Origin: Toxorhynchites rutilus septentrionalis
Taxonomy: Eukaryota > Arthropoda > Insecta > Diptera > Culicidae
NCBI RefSeq assembly: GCF_029784135.1
Contig: NC_073745.1
Span: 46,217,116-46,281,115, forward strand
Direction of reading: 5' to 3'
Length of the DNA stretch: 64,000 nucleotides
The notes under the pieces were generated by a model. The model was not told the origin of the DNA, searched no databases, and saw only the letters and a program-made list of their open reading frames with translations. Positions 1 through 10,899 of this stretch are shown piece by piece; positions within the stretch are counted from its first letter, which is position 1, and every line of letters begins with the position of its first letter. Made by a program: the position numbers and the translations under genes.

Positions 1-108
1 GGAACCAGCCAGAGTTGTCGCTGTTGTGGTGAAGCTAACTTCGTTTATCATGAAAGCACTGATGGAACGCTGATCAAACGGTTCCGCTTGAGACATCGGA
101 GCAGCCGC

Positions 109-124
109 CACACACACACACACA
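109..124. repeat. (CA)n microsatellite
   Basis: An uninterrupted CA dinucleotide run of about eight units, trailing into CATACACG. Simple sequence; no function is inferred. Confidence 0.9.
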
Positions 125-169
125 TACACGCGCGGAACTATTTTCGTTTGGTTGCCATCCAGCATGAGA

Positions 170-530
170 AGATTCCGGAAAGATGTCATCGTTGCTGAAA
201 AATAATCTACCAGTTTCCCTTGGAATTGAAAAATACATTCATGCAAAAGAGTTTTTAATGTTTTCTATCCATATAACACTGCAATCAAATACATTTGGTT
301 TTATGATTATTCAATCAAGTGCAATGATGAGGTGGTTATCGAGTTAGCATTAACCACTGACGGGCTTCGAGTATCGAGGAGAATCTGGAAAGATGTTATC
401 GTTGCTGAAAAAAAATCTGCCAGTTCCCTTGGAATTGAAAATTACATTCAAAGGAAAGAGTTTTTTATGTTTTCTATCCATATAATACTGCGACTAAATA
501 AATTTCGTTTTAAGATTTTTCACTGACTGA
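170..530 (+). repeat. Imperfect direct duplication, period about 210 bp
   Basis: A block of about 150 bp that starts GGAAAGATG and contains TCGTTGCTGAAAAA and TTTTCTATCCATATAA appears at about 177 and again at about 387. The copies differ by point changes and small indels. A 64-residue ORF over the second copy has no recognisable similarity and is not called as a gene. Confidence 0.75.
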
Positions 531-1539
531 TTTGATGCAACACATATTTTGTCTATTGGAAATGGAGTACAAATCATATCACAAAATAAGCAATATATTA
601 TGTATTATACAACTTTTGCAACAATTGCTTCTTTTGCTGAATATTGTGCCTCCAACGTAACGCTCTCGTTTTCGAAGTCCCTCAAATAATAATTTATTCA
701 TTCATTCAGAATTGATTCAGATGCAACTAAAAACAAATGATCACTAAATCAATGATAGTCCTACGTCATTCTTGCGGGTATACCACAGATATAACCCACT
801 TCCTGTTTTTTGTATTGAACTATCTACAAGTGTACGAGGTCTCCAAGGTAGGTTCGCCAGATGTCACAATCAACAATCGGATTGTTTTCGCGCACTTAAT
901 TTTGTTTTTCACACGAAATTTGATACAGATTCTTTGATCCACTTTTGCAATAGGCAAAAATCAAAGATGAACCAAAACACGTGTAAGAAAAGCAGTTGTC
1001 AAAAATAAACTGATCATTGAAATTAACCATACTTGTCAGCATAAGTGAGATACATGAGTACCAACATAATACCGCAAGAAATCTAGAACCGAAAATACGC
1101 AACCCTCGTAAATTCGAAAGTCGCGATACTTTCCGAACAGATCTCGTACATCATAACAAGCAGTTGAACGCACGGATAGTCTTCACTAACATGACATCAT
1201 TTTCAGATTGCAGGTATGGTTTTTTTTATATTGAACTATCTACAAGTATATCCCACATCCACATAATTATTTCTACAGCGTTGAGCTCCACCAAAAGCGT
1301 TTTTGTGTAAAATTTCCTGAATTTGATTCGATTTCTTTATGCTTAATTTTTTTTTTCTTGGATTTTCCATAAAGAAAAGAGCGCGACGTTGATTTCTTAC
1401 CTTAACTTTTTATAATGAAATACTACATAATTGAACATACTATCAACTTAAACAGTTGAAAAAATATAATCACGGCAGTGCAACTCCATACAAATCACTC
1501 GTCGAAAAGTATCTCCTTTTTCACCGCTCGTTACATCGG
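531..1539. other. AT-rich stretch, no gene seen
   Basis: Short ORFs on both strands (up to 97 codons) have no recognisable domain and look like chance. At about 760 is a copy of the core GTCCTACGTCA that recurs at repeat ends elsewhere in the window. Confidence 0.6.
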
Positions 1540-1757
1540 CGAATATAATTTTTGGCGTAGGACTACGTATAACTGCTAACTAACCCAATATCTTAGGAAG
1601 TAAAATGAAAACGCTTGTAACTCGAGCCTAATAGATCGCAAAGATGTTTGCATCAATTGATAGGAAATATTTCTACGCATCTATCAAAATGAGCAACCTT
1701 TTATTCTTCTTGATATAACCTGTTGAACAATTGTGAAAAGTCAAACATTATCTAAGA
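1540..1757 (+). repeat. Dispersed repeat with ACGTAGGACTACGT-type end
   Basis: The segment starts near GGCGTAGGACTACGT and continues through AACTCGAG, TAGATCGCAAAG and a block around ATTGATAGGAAATAT. The same order is found in reverse complement at about 27905-28140. Both have the pseudo-palindromic core at the same end, so they are two diverged copies of one family. No coding potential is seen. Confidence 0.7.
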
Positions 1758-2187
1758 GCAATTCCAAATGCAATCGACAAATGACAAAACATGAGTATTT
1801 TTGATTCGAATGAAAGTTTGTACACCGTTTGGGTTGAAGGAAATATGAGTTTTCCACAGCATTTGGAATCTTTTTGACTCAAGCGTAACTTTTGAAAAGG
1901 GCGTATCGATTTTAGTAGGAGAAATCTTTGATAATTTATATCTCAAAAACTATGAGTCGTACCGAAATAGTGTCTTAGAAAGAGTTATAGAGTATTGATG
2001 TGAAATATACACAAATATACACTGAGAAAAAAAATAGTAAATAGTTTTATTTACAAAATAAAACTTCAATTTGCAATATCCAAAATACATATTTTTTAAT
2101 TTTTTTGAAATTTTTTCATACAAAATAAAAGTCATGTAGAAAATTTAAAAAATGGGTCCAAGATGGTAAAACTATTTTTGACGAACT

Positions 2188-2422
2188 CTTTTTCTTTATC
2201 TTCGCTTATTTTTCGTCGGCCTATTTCCGCCACTTCAGTGCCAATCACCGACATCAGGGAGGCGACTCCACCTGTTCCTACCTATCAGACTCAACAACTC
2301 ATGAGCCGGAGAGCCAGAGATTTTTCGCCTCAGAAAATCCCAACGACGCCAGCTGGGATTGAACCCAGGCCGACCGGATTGTGAGGCTGTTACGCTAGTC
2401 ACACAACCACTGGCGCCGTCTA
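2188..2422 (-). mobile_element. tRNA-derived SINE with 10-bp target duplication
   Basis: On the minus strand the element starts GGCGCCAGTGGTTGTG, has a tRNA-like body with a B box (GGTTCAATCC), and ends in an A/G-rich tail. It is flanked by perfect direct repeats TTGACGAACT at 2178-2187 and 2423-2432. The related copy at 41770-43160 has one copy of this sequence and no insert, which gives the empty site. Length is 235 bp. The short + strand ORF over it is a shadow. Confidence 0.88.
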
Positions 2423-2938
2423 TTGACGAACTTTGTGGAACATCAATTTTTTATAAATCATTTTTAGCCACAAATTATGATTCCTGATGTGATTTAAAAC
2501 AAAAAAGCTCATTATAAATCTTCTTCTAAATGCAGCCATTCTCGAGATATTTTGAAACATATTTCTAATTTATTGTCTTTTTTATAGTAAATATTCCCTT
2601 TTAATATGTTTGTCGTGTTATACCGTCATGTTCATGAAATTTTATGAATTTGCTTATAATTTCCAACAACTTTTCCAAATACATCATAATGGTAAAAATT
2701 TGTTTAGGAGTTATGTTGAAAATCATTTGAAGACATGTGGGTTAACACAAAACGTAGCGATATAAAAAAAATCGTTTTTCATCTTAATACAAATTTTTAA
2801 CATATTATTCGTGTTACACAATCAAAACACGAACAGTAGAATTGAAATCCCAACAACAAATATACCTTGTTGATTCAATCGGACTATATGGGTACAAATA
2901 TAATTAACTTGTTTACGTTATGCCTAGATTATACCTGA

Positions 2939-3018
2939 AGTCAGGTATCTTTAAGCTACCTCTGTACAGGTATATAAAGTCAGGTACCTTTAAGGTACCT
3001 CTATAATGTGTATAAAGT
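2939..3018 (+). repeat. Tandem duplication of the TATA-containing promoter unit
   Basis: AAGTCAGGTA, a CTTTAAG block, TACCTCT and TATATAAAG-like sequence occur twice in a row here (about 2939-2977 and 2978-3018). Copies at 43020-43080 and 46012-46045 have the unit once. Within it is a near-perfect palindrome with 9-bp arms (AGGTACCTT and AAGGTACCT) at 2982-3000. Confidence 0.65.
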
Positions 3019-3047
3019 TACTCATATTCAAACATCGTTCATCAGTC
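3011..3047 (+). promoter_or_regulatory. TATA box plus arthropod initiator
   Basis: TATAAAG at 3011-3017 is followed by TCAGTC at 3042-3047, the arthropod initiator at about +1, and an ATG at 3087. The same TATA/TCAGTC pair is kept at 43074/43105 and, on the minus strand, at 46012-46018/45982-45987. Conservation across three copies suggests a real Pol II core promoter. Confidence 0.7.
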
Positions 3048-3086
3048 GAACAATCTTACTTATAGAGTGAATAACAGTATATCACA

Positions 3087-5088
3087 ATGGACTACAAAAA
3101 TTTGTTTTCGTGTTGTAGACCGTTTCCGAAAAACGGTAAGAAATGTTCATCTGAAAAAAGGTTTCTTAACCGTGTCAATGATTGAGAAACTTAAGTCAAT
3201 GGGATGCAATATCCTTTAAGATACATCTTTAAAAATTTGCGGATCATGCCGTTTATCTGTATACTCTTCCAAACCAAAACAGTGTAATACTGAGGAGCAG
3301 ATCAGTACAGCAGCAGGAAATACTTTAGAAGAAGTACCATCAATAGTTTCAGTCATTTCAGCATCTTCGCAAGATTCCCAAAACAGCAATATACCAGAGT
3401 ATTTCCGAGCGTACAACATTGAGCTATTCAACAAGGGAATCGCCGGTATTAACGTTTCACCAATAATGACGAAAAGACTTGGACAGACTCCGAACAAAAA
3501 TTCAAAGAAATTTCTAAAGGTATTAAAAGAAATCTATTTTCCTTTTCACATGAAGAAGACGAAGAGTCGAACTTTAAATAAAAGGCAAAAGAGTTTGATG
3601 AGATTATCAATCAGCTCAAAGAGAAATTTGACCACACAGAGGAGGCAACAAGATCAGAAAAAAGTTAGAATTTTAACAGTTTTGCCTAAGTCTTGGTTCG
3701 TGCAAAAATGGAAGATGAATTTGGTGTTAATAAATATATGGCAATTCAAGCCAAAAAAACTGGCAAATGAAAAAGATGTATTGTCGACACCACATAGCCA
3801 ATATGGACCAAATTTAAGTGATGATGTTAAAAATCATGTTTCGGAATTTTATAATGACGACGATATCAGTCGATCATTACCTGGAGAAAGAGACGATGTT
3901 TCTGTAGCCAAAGATGGGAAGCGTCAACACATCCAAAAAAGGTTATTAATAACATCATTACGGGATACTTGCAACAGATTTAAGGAACTTAATCCAAATT
4001 GCAAAATTGTATTTAGCTCTTTTGCATCAATGCGTCCGAAGTATTGCAAATGGCTGAGTAGTTCAGGAAATCATAACGTTTGTGTTTGTACATTCCATGA
4101 AAATGTAAATCTTATGCTTCATAGTCTCAAAAAATATTCCTTTAACATTGAATGCAAAGAATATATGGAAAAAATACTATGTAACATATCAAATAGATCA
4201 AAATACTGTTACCTTCGTGAATGTAAAAAATGCCCAACAATGGACGAGTTTGGAAACTGGTTTCTAGATGAGCTCCAGGAACGCAATTTAATTGAAATCA
4301 CTTATGCGTAATGGATTTCTACTGATCGATGCGACATAGAAACTCTTGTTAAACCGGTGGAAGAATTTGTATCGTATTTTTGCGAAAAAAAAAAGAAAAA
4401 TTACTTACTCATGATTACATTAAAACACAACCGTCCACATTTCTTAACAAAATGAAAGCTAATTTGCAAGAAAATGAGGTTGTTGTGATTTGCGATTTTT
4501 CCGAAAATTATTCATTTGTGCTTCAAGATGAAGTTCAAAGTCATCACTGGAACAATGATCAAGCAACAATGCATCCATTCGTTGTTTATTATAGAGATGA
4601 AAAAGGTTCTCTGGCAAATTTAAGTTTTGTAGTTATATCTGAAGTTTAAAGTCATGACACAATAGCAAGTATTTATTTCTAAATTGGTAACATTTTTGAA
4701 ACAACAAATGCAGGTAAAAAGAATAAAATTCATGTCGGATGGTACTGCATCCCAGTATAAAAATAGGAAAAATTTTGCAAGTTTATGTCAGTTTAAATCA
4801 AAATACGACATTGACGCCGAATAGACTTTTTTCGCAACATCACACGGCAAAGGACCTTGTGATGCAATTGGTGGTACATTAAAACGGATGACAACAAGAG
4901 CTAGTTTGGCTAGGCAGCATGAACATCCGATTACGAGTGCAAAAACGTTATTTGACTGGGCTAGCAAGCGAAAAGAAGACTATCTTACAAAATTGTCATT
5001 TTCATATATGTCGCAAGAAGAATATGATCAGGGTGTGGAAGAGTTGAGTAGCATGTATGATAACACCAAACAAATTCCATATATATAA
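3087..5088 (+). pseudogene. Degenerate gene of an uncharacterised arthropod protein family
   Basis: Coding sequence is broken into frames. The ATG at 3087 opens a short frame that stops after about 32 codons. A second frame runs from about 3216 to 4311 and contains a CxxC pair (ICGSC), SFASMRPKYC, and CTFHENVN. A stop and a frameshift follow, then a frame at about 4395-4649 with VICDFSENY, then decayed sequence in which SDGTASQYKN and FFATSHGKGPCDAIGG can still be read (about 4737-4885), ending at 4888-5088. I recognise these blocks from uncharacterised proteins widespread in insects (I recall the label Cc8L18.2-like). The aspartates in CDFSENY and SDG could belong to a DDE-type nuclease; that is inference. 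Not expressible as it stands. Confidence 0.65.
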
Positions 5089-5269
5089 CTAGCGCATATA
5101 CATCATCATATACGCCTTATTTCTGGTGGTGTATGATGCGCCTAACTAACATATACATGCGAAAGTGGAGGCGGTATGCATGCATGGAAAATATTTACGA
5201 CATGGAGGAATATACGACAGGCACAATAAAAACAAATTTCGGAATATATTTGTGAAATTTTTTATTTTA

Positions 5270-7480
5270 CAACCGATAGTTCGGAATATCAATTTTTTCC
5301 CCTTTTCCTATTCTCAAAAATTCATAACTCTTTAACTACTAGACCGATTTAGATGATCGTCATGTCAAATTGAAGTCAATGAGCTAGTCAAATATTACAC
5401 CTGTGAAAAAATTGAACTTTGTTCTAGTGGTTTTATTGTTCTTTTTCCTTTTTAAGTTAGGATTTTTCAAAGTTAACATGTTTTTAGTCTTCGTTCAATA
5501 TTTCTATGCGACTATACTGGATCTATGCAACTAGAATCCAATTTATTCGCTAGTGTGATATTTTTTCAAAGAAAACTAGCTAAAGTACTTTAGTTTGGTA
5601 TGTCGATCATCTGAATCGGTACAATAGTTGAAAAGTTATGAATTTTTGAAAAAAGTCGTTTTTGGGATAAAGGAGAAAAATGATTTTCTGAACCATCGGT
5701 TAAATTTGAAAAATCATTACTTAAAAACGAAAAATGACACATCTCTGATTTTTGGATATGTTCTGCAGAAAATCCACTGCATCAAAAAAATATAGCGCCC
5801 TTGGTCCCGAGACCATGAAAACCATAAAAAACAAATGCAATCACAATGACAATGTTTAGCCCATACCACTAAGAGTCAATTGATTAATTCATATTTGTAA
5901 ATGTAAATAAATGTTCATAAATGTTCTACATACAATAGGGGGGCAGCGAAAATGATCATGTCAAAATTCAAAAACCGACCATGTACATTTTGTTTATGAG
6001 GCACCCCTAAATCATGTTCGATTGAGCTGATATTTTGCACGGGTCATTATTTTGGACCAATAAACAAAATGTACATGGTCAGTTCTGTAAGTTCGATGTT
6101 TTTTTTCCATACCTTAATTGCCACTCAGGCTATGTCCCAGAAGGTCGATTTTTTTAGAGACGACGCCATATCTCGACGTTTTATGCACTTTTAAGCAATT
6201 TGGCATCAAAACAAACATTCGATTTTCCTAATTTCATGTACACCGCCGAGTCACCTCCCCCCAGCTTTGAATATTTTCGAGGATCAAAAAATCAATTTTA
6301 TTTTTGTTATTATTGATCGTAGTCGTTTTTTATTGTTTTCATGGCTTTGGGCTAGAGGGCGCTATATTTTTTTATATTTTTTTCTTGAAAGCTGAGATTT
6401 TTTTACATAACATATCTCGATATCAGAGATGCTATTTTTTTCGTTTTTGAGATATGTTTTTTTCAAATTTAGCCGGTGGTCCAAAAAATCATTTTTCCCT
6501 TTTTATCCAAAAATTACTTTTTGTAAAAATTCATAACATTTGAATTACTGAACCGATTTAGATGACCGACATATTAAATTGAAGCCAATAGGTTAACCTT
6601 CTTTGAAAAAATATCACAGTTGCGGGAAGATTGGATCTTAGTCGCATTGGTCCAGTCTAGTCACATAGGAATGTTGAACGTATACTCAAAACATGTTAAG
6701 TTTTCAAAATAATAACTCAAAAACGAAAAATAACACCTCTCTGATTTTCGGATATATTATGCAAAGCCTTTCAGCAAAGATATAAAAAAATATAGCGCCC
6801 TCAATTTTTAACCGAGAAAAATATTGAAAATTACCTCAATCGATAATTACTAGAACGAAAATCCGAATTTTTCGCAAAAGTAATATTTTTTCAAAGAACT
6901 CCAACTCATATAATTCAATTCGATATGTCGATCATCTGAATCGGTTCAGTAGTTCAAAAGTTATGAATTTTTGTAGTGGAAAAAAAGGAGGAAAATTGTT
7001 TTTCGCACCATTGGTTAACTTTGAAAAATCATATCTCAAAAACGAATAAAATAGCATATCTGATATTAAGCTATGTTATGTAAAAAAATCCTCAGCTTTC
7101 AAGAAAAAATATAAAAAAATATAGCGTCCTCTAGTTCAAAACCATGAAAACAATAAAAAACGTCTACAATCAATAATTACGAAAACAAAATCCAATTTGT
7201 TTAGAGTTCGATATTTTTTAATAAAAAGCTTTTAATAAAAATCTCAATATCTTCAATTTGATATGCCGATCATCTTAATCGGTTTAGTGGTTCAAAAGTT
7301 ATGATTTTTTTTAGAAATGTATTTTTTAGGAAAAAGTGCAAAAAAATATTTTTCGAACCACCCTCCAATAGAAATGGCTCTAACGAAAAAAACAAAAAAG
7401 TCTAATATTTTGCGATCAAGAACAGTACTTTCACTTTTCATGGAAATGACATGGAACATGACATGCATGGAATGACTGTA
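5270..7480. repeat. AT-rich foldback-like repeat, composite copy 1
   Basis: Blocks built on CATAAC...ACTACTAGACCGATTTAGATGATCG occur forward at about 5320 and 6530 and as reverse complement (CGATCATCTGAATCGGT...AAAGTTATGAATTT) at about 5605, 6930 and 7270. Between them lie segments around AAAAATATAGCGCCCT and its inverse. The right end (about 7380-7480, GACTGTATAC) matches the ends at 45665-45795 and 55868-55992. A block at about 5937-6260 with GATTGAGCTGA..TTTTGCA is also seen near 59880-59990 and may be nested. No ORF of note. Confidence 0.7.
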
Positions 7481-7513
7481 TACAAATGACGATTATCGAG
7501 GTTGGACATCGTA

Positions 7514-8086
7514 CGAGGTATGGCTTAATAGCGAGACTGGTTACGAAAAAGGGTTATATTTTAAAAATTTCGGTACAACGATATGCTCCCCTTCAATATA
7601 CTCCCCTTGGCTCCTCACACACCTTTCCATACGTTTTTTTTCCATTGTTCGAAGCAGTGCTGAAACTCTTCTTTTGTGATGGCGTTCAAAAGCCGCGTCG
7701 CCTCTTCTACGGACTGAAATCGGGTACCTTTCAACACGGATTTGATCTTGGGGAATCGAAAAAAGTCGCATGGGGCTAGATCTGGCGAGTACGGGGCATG
7801 TTCGAGCACTGGAATGCCCTTATCGGCTAAAAATTGCTTCACCGATAGCGCATTATGGGCAGGTGCGTTGTTGTTCGTGTTTTTCGTCACACAAGATTTC
7901 CGACGCGCACTACAAATCACGTTCCATTCAAACCACTGCTGCTCGTAAACTACTGTAGTGACAAAAACGTGTTTTCGTGTGTTTCTAGCAGACACATCAA
8001 GCTACCGAACGCACTATTCGTTTTCCCCCCACCCCTCTAGGGCGCCCACCACGCGCGCAGTTTCGTTATTTAATAGCCATACCTCG
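7514..8086 (-). mobile_element. Internally deleted mariner element
   Basis: The ends are inverted repeats CGAGGTATGGCT, each flanked by the dinucleotide TA (7512-7513 and 8087-8088). At 573 bp the element is under half the usual 1.3 kb mariner length. It keeps only the C-terminal part of the transposase gene on the minus strand, so the deletion removed the DNA-binding region and first catalytic Asp. Confidence 0.88.
7541..7995 (-). pseudogene. mariner (DD34D) transposase, C-terminal fragment
   Basis: Reading from about 7890 the protein shows NAPAHNALSVKQFL and PYSPDLAPCDFF, hallmarks of mariner transposase. The residue before NAPAH is Asn instead of the catalytic Asp, and lies 34 residues before the Asp of APCDFF, the exact DD34D spacing. 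A frameshift near 7640 moves the end (CVRSQGEYIEGEH) into another frame. The N-terminal half is absent. Inactive. Confidence 0.88.
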
Positions 8087-8088
8087 TA

Positions 8089-8639
8089 TTTCAATATTTC
8101 CCGTCGTTTGTTTTTTTCTTTATCAGTCATAGATCGTATGTTATTTTATCGCAATCGCCTTCACTTCTACATCTATCTACTAGTTGGGTGCATCATATAC
8201 CACCCAACATATGGGGTGTATGATACTCTGTATACGAAAGTTATACTATTAAATATAAGTTCATAATCCTATGTTTATAGTGCTGAGCTAAGTTCAACCA
8301 AATTACTATAACTAATTTATTTTTGTCATTATGTATAAAAATAGACCGACAAACAGATAATCTTTCGTTCTAAAAAATATTCGAAACTGGAAATATTCAG
8401 ACTTAAAAATAATTTTTTAACATAATGTTTCAAACATACGTGCATTTCGAATAGTCCGTGAATCAACTCCATTTTTTACAATAAAAATCAAATAAACTTC
8501 TTCAGCCATTTGAGTTCTTCATTATTTCCAGTTTTATTTTCATTTATTGTCAGTAAATTTCGGACAGTAATGTCGCGAATACTGTTGCAAACGGAAAATA
8601 AATGTGTATTCCCTATTTAAGATGCGAACATAAATAGTA
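8089..8639. other. Intergenic stretch with imperfect hairpin
   Basis: No gene seen. At 8191-8227 an imperfect inverted repeat (GCATCATATACCACCC with GGGGTGTATGATAC) could form a hairpin; related sequence GGTGGTGTATGATGC occurs at about 5124-5138, just past the element A gene. The rest is AT-rich. Confidence 0.5.
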
Positions 8640-8642
8640 TTA

Positions 8643-10357
8643 GGGTAAATGATCTTGGTTTGTCCGATTTGGGGTATTTTTACGCAACTAGTAAATGCAA
8701 ATCGATTTTTCTTCATGAAAATCATATATAATCGATACGATTTTGAGTTTGTTGAAAAGCCAAGTCTCTAGTTGTTAATACTACCATAAGGTATTGAAAT
8801 TATTCAAATTTTTATGTTTTTCAACGATTTTCCTTAAAGAGGAATTATTATCATGGTTTGCCCAAAAAATGATCATGGTTTATCCGGTTTTAGAAATCAC
8901 CATTTTTGAATGAAAACATTCGAATTCACAAGTAGATGTTGCATTTATTATTGCTTGAGTTTACTGTCATCATCAGGGCTTGGAAATATTGAGCTTGTTA
9001 AGTAACATTGAAAATATATTTTTATCAGTGTAACGCGTTTATTTTGCTTGTCGATGCTGCTGTCATTCATTCGACGGCAAACAAATTTACAACTGTGTTC
9101 ATTCATGTTCATTCTGTGCCCTCTGAGCATTCCTTAAAGCTCGAGTCATGAGAATTCATTCACATTTATTCATTGCCATTGAATTGTCAGGAATGTTGTG
9201 ACTGTTCATTTTCTATATCCCGATATGTGTGTGATTTTCTCATTGAGTCAGTGCCTTGCTTATTCAGTTGTTCCTGAAGTTACTCCGAAAGGGCAACGCA
9301 AATTGGTGGCGCAAGCGGAAATGCCAACAAAAGAGCAAGATCTGCATGCACACTCACAGCTATGGATTGCTTAGGCTTGGACGGCGAGGGGACATTCTGC
9401 AGAATCGGTCCGAGCAGCGAATGCAAACTTCGTCAGTCAAAGCTGAATGTTGGCAATTTCATCCGCTAATCCTATAGCATAGTTTGATCCGTTTGCAAAA
9501 GGAAGCTCGAAATATTCCCATTGCGGTCGTGTCTTGGACACCACCATTTTTTGTTCGTGTGTTCAGAATTTAAAAAAAAAATAAATGTTTGAAATTTGAG
9601 TCAAGACGGTATTTTTTACATCGGAATTCTTCTTTTGAAGGGTTTCTGACAAGTGGAATTGGAATTGCATATTCACTATGTAAAATGAAAGCAATTTAAC
9701 TGAGACGGAAACCTTGCATGCTTGAACAATTTAATTTCTTGTCACTATTATGAGCATTCTGTACTTTCTTATCTTCCTCAACGAATTTCTCCGTTTCGTC
9801 AGTGTCCGAGAACGATGCTGATAGTGAATGAACTGGTATGTTAATGTCAATGAATGACAAAACTAGGGATATTTTCTTTTGCTCACATTCCGTGAACGCA
9901 GAACAGAACGAAAAACAGAATGAACAAAACTGGATGTGTCAACTGTGAGTGGCTTGCTGTGATTGTGAGGTTTGGCGTTGGTTCATTTTCGGTATCCCAA
10001 ATGCAATGGTATAATGATCGAATGTGGCCGGAAATTCAGCTGAAAAGATTGATGTGATACAGATATTTCCAAGCACTGGTCATCATATTGATCCATTCAT
10101 AATTTAGGCTTTCTTCAGAATATTGAATATTGGGGCGCATTGACACAAATAGAAGGCGTATTTTATAATCCTTTAAAACATGTGATTCCGTAAAAATATA
10201 CTATAAAACTACTGTAAATCATGAGAAAGACAATTTTATTTATATGTTTTGAAACATTCGAATACCTTATTTGACACAGGAGCGCTGATTCAGAGCATTC
10301 AAAGAAGTGGCCAAACCATGATCATATTTTCGACTGGACAAACCTAAATCGTTTACC
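8643..10357. mobile_element. 1.7-kb TIR element with TTA target duplication
   Basis: The left end reads GGGTAAATGATCTTGGTT and the right end in reverse complement GGTAAACGATTTAGGTT, followed on both sides by TTTGTCC; both ends are flanked by TTA (8640-8642, 10358-10360). Subterminal ATCATGGTTT-type repeats occur near both ends. A 3-bp TTA duplication with G-rich TIRs fits PIF/Harbinger elements, but no DDE or Myb-like ORF is present, so it is non-autonomous or decayed. A stretch at 9260-9400 reads VTPKGQRKLVAQAEMPTKE before a stop; I do not recognise it. A block near 9519 carries GCGGTCGTGTCTTGGACAC, shared with the repeats at 19830 and 32655. Confidence 0.65.
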
Positions 10358-10428
10358 TTATATAATATATAAACAATATTTATTCCCAGCTGTTTTGGCG
10401 CATTTGCAATATCATGCAGTGATCAGTT

Positions 10429-10891
10429 TAGTGATCCCCGATAATAGTTCGATTAATCAATTAATCGAATACTTCCTGAAGAAATCGATTATTAATCGAA
10501 CGTATACGGCGCAACCAATAATCGAAGCGAACAAATAGTTGACGTCGATTAATCGATCCAAACCCAGAGATAAAAAAAACGTCCGCTGCAGTTTAATCCT
10601 GAAATTCAATCATTGTCATTGACGGTCCCCTAAACTCATAAACGCAGCTCAATTCGCGTTGACTGCAGATAATAATTAATAACAATTGATTTTCAGGTGG
10701 AATGAACACTTTTTTCATTCCAGATGGCTTTCTAGCAAATGAGAACTATTAGTCTAACTAATTATTTCTCTAAGTGTGACGATTAATCGATTAATCGATT
10801 ATTTGGGGCGATTAATCGTATCGAATAACAAACTGCTGAAAAGTATTCGATTAGCTGATGAACGATTAATTTCAAAAATCGGGAATCACTA
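10429..10891. mobile_element. hAT-like MITE rich in ATTAATCG
   Basis: The left end TAGTGATCCCCGAT and right end ATCGGGAATCACTA are inverted repeats. Flanking octamers GATCAGTT (10421-10428) and GATCGGTG (10892-10899) agree at 6 of 8 positions, compatible with an old 8-bp hAT duplication. The inside has many ATTAATCGATTAATCGA-type repeats near both ends and no coding sequence. Confidence 0.6.
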
Positions 10892-10899
10892 GATCGGTG

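Larger units (their letters stand above)
1760..5240 (+). mobile_element. Unclassified gene-bearing dispersed element, copy A
   Basis: The first 1.3 kb (about 1760-3086) is matched by 41770-43160 and the promoter part is matched in inverse at 45838-46045, so the unit is dispersed. Copy A is the only one that keeps coding sequence (see 3087-5088). An AATAAA lies at 5225-5230 after the last coding block. A SINE interrupts the 5' part at 2188-2422. I could not find terminal inverted repeats or a target duplication for the whole unit, so its ends are approximate and the transposition mechanism is unknown. A multi-copy host gene family is the alternative. Confidence 0.6.
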
